A stretch of DNA of 64,000 bases from Flavobacterium solisilvae (GTDB lineage: Bacteria > Bacteroidota > Bacteroidia > Flavobacteriales > Flavobacteriaceae), in the NCBI RefSeq assembly GCF_012911605.1, contig NZ_JAAMPT010000208.1, forward strand, positions 351,285 through 415,284, written 5' to 3'. The translations under genes and the position numbers were made by a program. Every line of letters starts with the position of its first letter. The stretch's first letter is position 1. This document shows, one piece after another, positions 59,582 to 64,000 of this stretch. The notes beneath the pieces were generated by a model. The model did no database searches and was not told where the DNA came from. It saw nothing but the letters and a program-made list of their open reading frames with translations.

Positions 59582-62500
59582 ATGCTTTTATTTGCTTCGG
59601 TAAATGTAAAAGCACAAACCCAGCTTATTCCGACTTCGGATGGAGCATTTGAAACAGGCAATACATTTGCTGCTAATGGTTGGACAGTTGCAAATGATGG
59701 CAACGGTGCCGTTAAATGGGTTGTAGGAACAGCAGTAAATTCAGGAGCAATTACTGGTAATGCTGCTTATGTATCTTTAGATGGTGGAGAAACTAATTCT
59801 TATGTTGGAATTTCGGGCGCAAGAACTGTATTTTTCTATAGAGATATTGCAATTCCTGCTGGTCAAACCAATATTGCTTTAACATTCAACTGGAAATCAG
59901 TTGGAACTAGTGGTGCTTCATGGCAAGTTTTTGCTGCACCAACAAGTTATACGCCAGTTGGGCTAGACGTTCAAAATAGTGTTCCAGCTACAATTGCTGG
60001 TGCAACTTCTGTAGCTTATGGAAGTATTAATGCGGTTACTCAAAAAGCTTTTGGTTTTATTCCTCCAAGTTTTGCAGGAACAACTGTTAGGTTAATTTTT
60101 ATATGGAGTAATGGTAATGGTGGCGGAACAAATCCTCCAGCGGCAATCGATAATATTTCATTGGTTTCAAGAGCTGGTGGTTCAGAGATTGCTTCGGTTC
60201 AAACAGGAAATTATACAGATGCAGCAACTTGGGATGCAGGTTATGTGCCTTCATCTGCAGATGATGTTGTAATTAATGGTGGTCATACCGTTACTATTGA
60301 TAATAGAAATCTTGGTGCTAATAATATGTATATTGCTGGTGCAAGTGCTGTGGTAGATTTTGGAGTTGTGAGTGATGAATTTACAGTTAATAATGATTTA
60401 TTAATTAGTGGTTCGGGAGCGAGATTTAATGTTTATAATGGAACAACAGGAAAATCATTAAAAGTAGGTCATAATATTGATATTGTATCTTCAGGAAGAT
60501 TGGATATTTCGGTTGGAAGTACTGGTGTTGGTGCTGGAAATTTAACATTGTTTGGTTCTGAACTTCAAACGATTTCTTCTGATGGAACAGGAATAATTGG
60601 AGGAACAGTTGCTTCTACAACAACGACTAACACGGTTGGAATTATTAACCAATTGACAGTTACAAATACAAGTACTGCTATCCCAAATATTGATTGGCAG
60701 CTTAATGATGTAAGAATCAAAAATGCTTTAAGACTTAATACAGGTAAAATAGCGCTTGGTTCTAATAAATTATACATTGGAAACTTTGCTTCTATGTCAT
60801 CATCTAATTTTATTTGCTCACTTGGTGGAGGATTTATTGGTGGACAAATTTCTAGATGGTATACAACTTCAGCTATGCCATCATCAGGCACAATTGATCC
60901 AGGAATTGATTATAATCCAAATAGTACGGTTTTGTTTCCATTCTTGAGTGATTCAGGAAAAAACAGATGGGCATTTTTAATTACAAGTGCAGCAACTACT
61001 GCTGGAGAATTAGCAATGTCTTATGATGATGCTACTACAATGACAACTGGTCTTTCGGTTGTTGACGGTTCTTATACTGTTACTGATAGATTTGATGGAA
61101 ATTGGACAATATCAAAAACAGGAAGTACTTACGCAACTACAGGAACTTATACTTTAGGACTTTATGCAGTTGATGCATATAATGCTTTGGATGGAAGTTC
61201 AAGAATTATGAAATCGGGTTCATTTGTCGGAACACATATTAATGGTACAACTTCGCCATTTGCGGTAAGAAAAAATATTACAGATGCTGATTTAACTGCT
61301 TCACCATTCTATGTTGGGATTGGTTCATCATTTGTTCAAGGCGCAACAACAAAAATATCTATTGCATCAGGAAATTGGAATGATGCTGCAACTTGGTCGC
61401 CAAATGGTGTTCCAGCTTGTAGTGATGTAGTTGCTATTGCAAATGGTCATACAGTAACAGTAAATTCAGTAGGAAACAATGCAGCTGGAGTTACTATTAA
61501 TTCAGGTGGAACTTTAGTAAATGCATCGGGAAGTTTAACAGTTGGTTGTACTAATAACAATGCTGTTTTTTCAAATAATGGTGTAAATACAGTTTCTGGC
61601 GGTACATTAACCGTTAATGGTAGTGTTACTCATATTACAGGAAGTACTTTTAACCACACAGGTGGAGACATTATTGTTGATAGTAATAATGCTGGCGATG
61701 CTGCAACAAGTGTTGGTCAAGGAGGAAGTTCGTTTAAAATAAATACTTCAAATGTTTCATTAACAGGTGGAAAAATTACAATTGTTGATCCACTTGTAAA
61801 TAATACAATTGCAACAACTGCTACATCGGGTAATGATTTTGTATTGACAACTAATCCTGGAAACTTTGATCAAGGTGTAAATACATTTGCTGCTGGTACA
61901 ACTTCATTGTCAGTAGGTGGAGCTTTTACCAACATAAATATGTTTGGTGTAGGACAACATATTTCAGGTCCTGGAATTCAGCCAGGAACTACAATTACTG
62001 CGGTTTCATCTTTAGTTAATATTAATTTAACGATATCATTACCAACTGCATCAGCTGAAACTAGTCCAACGTTGACTTTTTCATCTATGGCAAATGGACA
62101 AAGAAACATTGTACTTCCAACTACTGGAGATTTCTCTAGTGTAGCTATAGGACAACAGATTTCTGGACCTGGAATTCCATCTGGAACTACAGTTGTAAGT
62201 GCTGGAGGGAATATTTTTGGAGTAGGAGGAATTACGTTGTCACAACCAGTTTCTGGATTAGCAACATCACCAATTGATACAGCTCAAAATGTAACATTGT
62301 CAGCGGTTTCTAGTGGAAGTAATGTAGTTATTTTGTCAGCTGCAAATCCAGCAATTATTGTTGGACAAGCCGTTGCAGGAACTGGAGTTCAACCAGGAAC
62401 AACGGTTACAGCAATTAACGGAACGAAGTTAGATATGTCACTTCCGCTTACAGGAGTTGTTGCACCTCCGCTTTCTTTAACGTTTTATGATGGAAATTTA

Positions 62501-63940
62501 AATAGCTATTCATTTGCTTATAATTCATCGGTTAATAATGCTGCGGGATTAAATCATACAATACAATTTGGTGATGGAATTTCTACAGATAAAGGTGCGG
62601 TTACTATCAATGGTTACTATTGTAATTTGGCTCAAGGTGGTGGAACTTTATCTTTAGGAAATTTAACTATCGATGCATTAGACGGAAACAATCGTTTCTT
62701 TAACGCGGTTAATGGATTATTTATTCAAAATAATACAACGGTTACTGCTGGTAGTGTTTTCAAAAAAACAAATACAACTAATGGAATTTGTTTTGGTGGG
62801 AATGTTGAAAATAATGGTTCTATATTTGTGGGTTCAAATGTTGTTTATCTTGCAAGCGGTTACAACACGACAACATTTAGTGCAGTACCAACAAGTTTGT
62901 CACAAACTATTTCGGGAACAGGAAGTTTTTATAATAACTTAAATCCTGCTTTAGCTACAGGTTCAATAAGTTCTTTAACTGTAAATAATACAAATCCAGC
63001 AGGTGTTACGATTGCTATACCAAACTTTAGAATTGCAAGTGGTATCACGATGACAGCAGGAATTATTCATACATCAGCTGTCACTCCTTTATATCATGGT
63101 GTTTTAGATTTATCAATTGGAAGTTCAATTACAGGTAATTTTGGCCCAACTTGTTTTATTGATGGTCCGTATGTTAAAGCTTTTGCTACCAATGCAACGA
63201 GTGCAATTTCATTCCTTCTTCCTGTTGGAAAAACGACTTATACTCCAATTTCTATGGGAATTTCTGGTGGTGGAATTTTTACTATCGAAGCTTTTGATAG
63301 CAATTCAGGTACTGAATCTGCAAATATTTCAGAACTTAGTGCTACCCGCTGGAAAGTAACTAGAGATGGAACGGCAGGTAGTTTTATTGATTATAGAATT
63401 GGTTTAGGAGATACATCAATTACTGCTTCAAACTTTGTAGTTCAGGCAACAACAGATGAAGGAATGTATGATGATGTGTTAGGAGATTCGGTGTTTACAG
63501 CTTCAACAACAACTACATTGAATACTGTAACAATGGCTTCACCTTTATTAGCTGATAGTTTTACAGGAAATTTTGCTTATGCAAAAGCAGCAAATTGTTC
63601 TACAGTTAACCCTGGTAATACGATAGCAGATACAACAATTACACAAATTGTTACTACACAAAATTCAAGTGCAACAGGAATTATCTCTGGTTCGGCTAAT
63701 GTTACTTTACAAGCCGTTAATACTGCTATTGTAGTTGGGCTAACAGTAACTGGGACAGGAATTCCAACGGGAACAACTGTATCTGCTATTAGTGGAACAG
63801 CTTTAACATTGTCTCAATCAGCAACAGTATCTTCTAGTTCTCAAACTACATTAACGTTCTCAAATGTTTTAACACCAACAACGTCAGACTGTGAAAAAAC
63901 CTCCACAATCCTAGTACCAAATATAGTAAAATATTTGTAA
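59582..63940 (+). CDS. Large repetitive surface / adhesin-like protein
   Basis: About 1450 residues. The visible start is MLLFASVNVKAQ, the hydrophobic part and cleavage site of a signal peptide whose basic N-region is encoded upstream before an in-frame stop. Residues about 15-200 resemble a MAM or choice-of-anchor domain (TSDGAFETGNTFAANGWTVA, AAIDNISLVSRAG). Two modules of the type NYTDAATWDAGYVPSSADDV and NWNDAATWSPNGVPACSDVV, each starting a right-handed beta-helix, follow near 210 and 598. Four copies of GPGIPSGTT / GTGIPTGTT are near 791, 857, 928 and 1386. The protein ends TILVPNIVKYL, without a T9SS sorting domain, so it may be truncated at the end. Confidence 0.7.
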   Translation: MLLFASVNVKAQTQLIPTSDGAFETGNTFAANGWTVANDGNGAVKWVVGTAVNSGAITGNAAYVSLDGGETNSYVGISGARTVFFYRDIAIPAGQTNIALTFNWKSVGTSGASWQVFAAPTSYTPVGLDVQNSVPATIAGATSVAYGSINAVTQKAFGFIPPSFAGTTVRLIFIWSNGNGGGTNPPAAIDNISLVSRAGGSEIASVQTGNYTDAATWDAGYVPSSADDVVINGGHTVTIDNRNLGANNMYIAGASAVVDFGVVSDEFTVNNDLLISGSGARFNVYNGTTGKSLKVGHNIDIVSSGRLDISVGSTGVGAGNLTLFGSELQTISSDGTGIIGGTVASTTTTNTVGIINQLTVTNTSTAIPNIDWQLNDVRIKNALRLNTGKIALGSNKLYIGNFASMSSSNFICSLGGGFIGGQISRWYTTSAMPSSGTIDPGIDYNPNSTVLFPFLSDSGKNRWAFLITSAATTAGELAMSYDDATTMTTGLSVVDGSYTVTDRFDGNWTISKTGSTYATTGTYTLGLYAVDAYNALDGSSRIMKSGSFVGTHINGTTSPFAVRKNITDADLTASPFYVGIGSSFVQGATTKISIASGNWNDAATWSPNGVPACSDVVAIANGHTVTVNSVGNNAAGVTINSGGTLVNASGSLTVGCTNNNAVFSNNGVNTVSGGTLTVNGSVTHITGSTFNHTGGDIIVDSNNAGDAATSVGQGGSSFKINTSNVSLTGGKITIVDPLVNNTIATTATSGNDFVLTTNPGNFDQGVNTFAAGTTSLSVGGAFTNINMFGVGQHISGPGIQPGTTITAVSSLVNINLTISLPTASAETSPTLTFSSMANGQRNIVLPTTGDFSSVAIGQQISGPGIPSGTTVVSAGGNIFGVGGITLSQPVSGLATSPIDTAQNVTLSAVSSGSNVVILSAANPAIIVGQAVAGTGVQPGTTVTAINGTKLDMSLPLTGVVAPPLSLTFYDGNLNSYSFAYNSSVNNAAGLNHTIQFGDGISTDKGAVTINGYYCNLAQGGGTLSLGNLTIDALDGNNRFFNAVNGLFIQNNTTVTAGSVFKKTNTTNGICFGGNVENNGSIFVGSNVVYLASGYNTTTFSAVPTSLSQTISGTGSFYNNLNPALATGSISSLTVNNTNPAGVTIAIPNFRIASGITMTAGIIHTSAVTPLYHGVLDLSIGSSITGNFGPTCFIDGPYVKAFATNATSAISFLLPVGKTTYTPISMGISGGGIFTIEAFDSNSGTESANISELSATRWKVTRDGTAGSFIDYRIGLGDTSITASNFVVQATTDEGMYDDVLGDSVFTASTTTTLNTVTMASPLLADSFTGNFAYAKAANCSTVNPGNTIADTTITQIVTTQNSSATGIISGSANVTLQAVNTAIVVGLTVTGTGIPTGTTVSAISGTALTLSQSATVSSSSQTTLTFSNVLTPTTSDCEKTSTILVPNIVKYL

Positions 63941-64000
63941 GAAAAAGATAAATTCATTATTTTTAGTGATGCAACATATACAAGGAATAGCTCGCAACCA
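63941..64000. other. Terminal 60 bases
   Basis: A short AT-rich stretch after the adhesin stop with no ORF or signal that I can support. Confidence 0.3.

Noticed and set aside
59579..63940. Repeats in the adhesin as a CRISPR or satellite array
   Set aside because: They are protein-level modules, widely spaced and in one reading frame.
1..64000. tRNA, rRNA, tmRNA or insertion-sequence genes
   Set aside because: I read both strands for cloverleaf-like tails, rRNA cores and transposase motifs (DDE, HUH) and found none; a search program could still find weak cases.

Overview
The window is a stretch of chromosome from a low-GC member of the Bacteroidota, almost certainly Flavobacteriaceae and close to Flavobacterium. 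Evidence: gliding and type IX secretion (T9SS) genes (gldD, sprA, remB), T9SS type A C-terminal sorting domains, promoters of the Bacteroidota form (TTG or TTTG, about 19-21 bases, then TAnnTTTG), no Shine-Dalgarno pattern before genes, and typical family arrangements such as ruvA-sprA-gcvH-vanZ-deoC-remB, HIT-greA, rpmA-rplU and rplM-rpsI-rpsB-tsf. I saw no rRNA, tRNA, CRISPR array, prophage or intact insertion sequence.

Layout. 0-3.7 kb: start of an RNase G gene, a 30-residue basic protein, HU, then mutY-ssb-gldD. The gldE gene expected between ssb and gldD is absent. 3.7-5.4 kb: a small accessory patch with two cassette-like units that share near-identical promoters, and a copper-chaperone-like lipoprotein. 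5.4-15.2 kb: polysaccharide deacetylase, cysteine-less thioredoxin, metallophosphoesterase, DNA polymerase I, a beta-lactamase-fold hydrolase, a DOMON/ankyrin pair and a LacI regulator. 15.3-18.3 kb: translation genes (L13, S9, S2, EF-Ts). 18.3-21.2 kb: accessory region with a 21-bp-period tandem repeat, a coiled-coil protein, a T9SS gene remnant and a delta-60-repeat T9SS protein. 21.2-29.7 kb: housekeeping (M3 peptidase, queuosine precursor transporter, tag, aat, an SSB-like DUF3127 protein, flavin reductase, histidine kinase, HIT, greA). 29.7-36.1 kb: a TonB-dependent receptor behind a TPP riboswitch, followed upstream by an overlapping chain arfB / DUF4301 / pnuC / GGGP synthase / phosphopantetheinyl transferase. 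36.2-45 kb: ahcY, a small lipoprotein, L27/L21, two M16 proteins, an oxidoreductase, mtgA and DoxX. 45.1-59.1 kb: malic enzyme, then the ruvA-sprA-gcvH-vanZ-deoC-remB block. 59.6-63.9 kb: a large repetitive adhesin-like protein whose signal peptide is interrupted upstream by an in-frame stop.

How parts work together: SprA is the outer-membrane pore of T9SS, GldD and RemB belong to gliding/surface machinery, and the sorting-domain proteins are likely cargo. The TPP aptamer and the nearby PnuC-family permease together suggest a thiamine uptake route (outer-membrane receptor plus inner-membrane permease).

The most interesting unexplained items are a structured intergenic element present twice (26892-26993 and 37673-37718) with a compensatory base-pair change between copies, the DUF3127 protein that resembles SSB down to its DDLPF tail, the 21-bp repeat array, the missing gldE, and a terminator-like hairpin in the greA leader.
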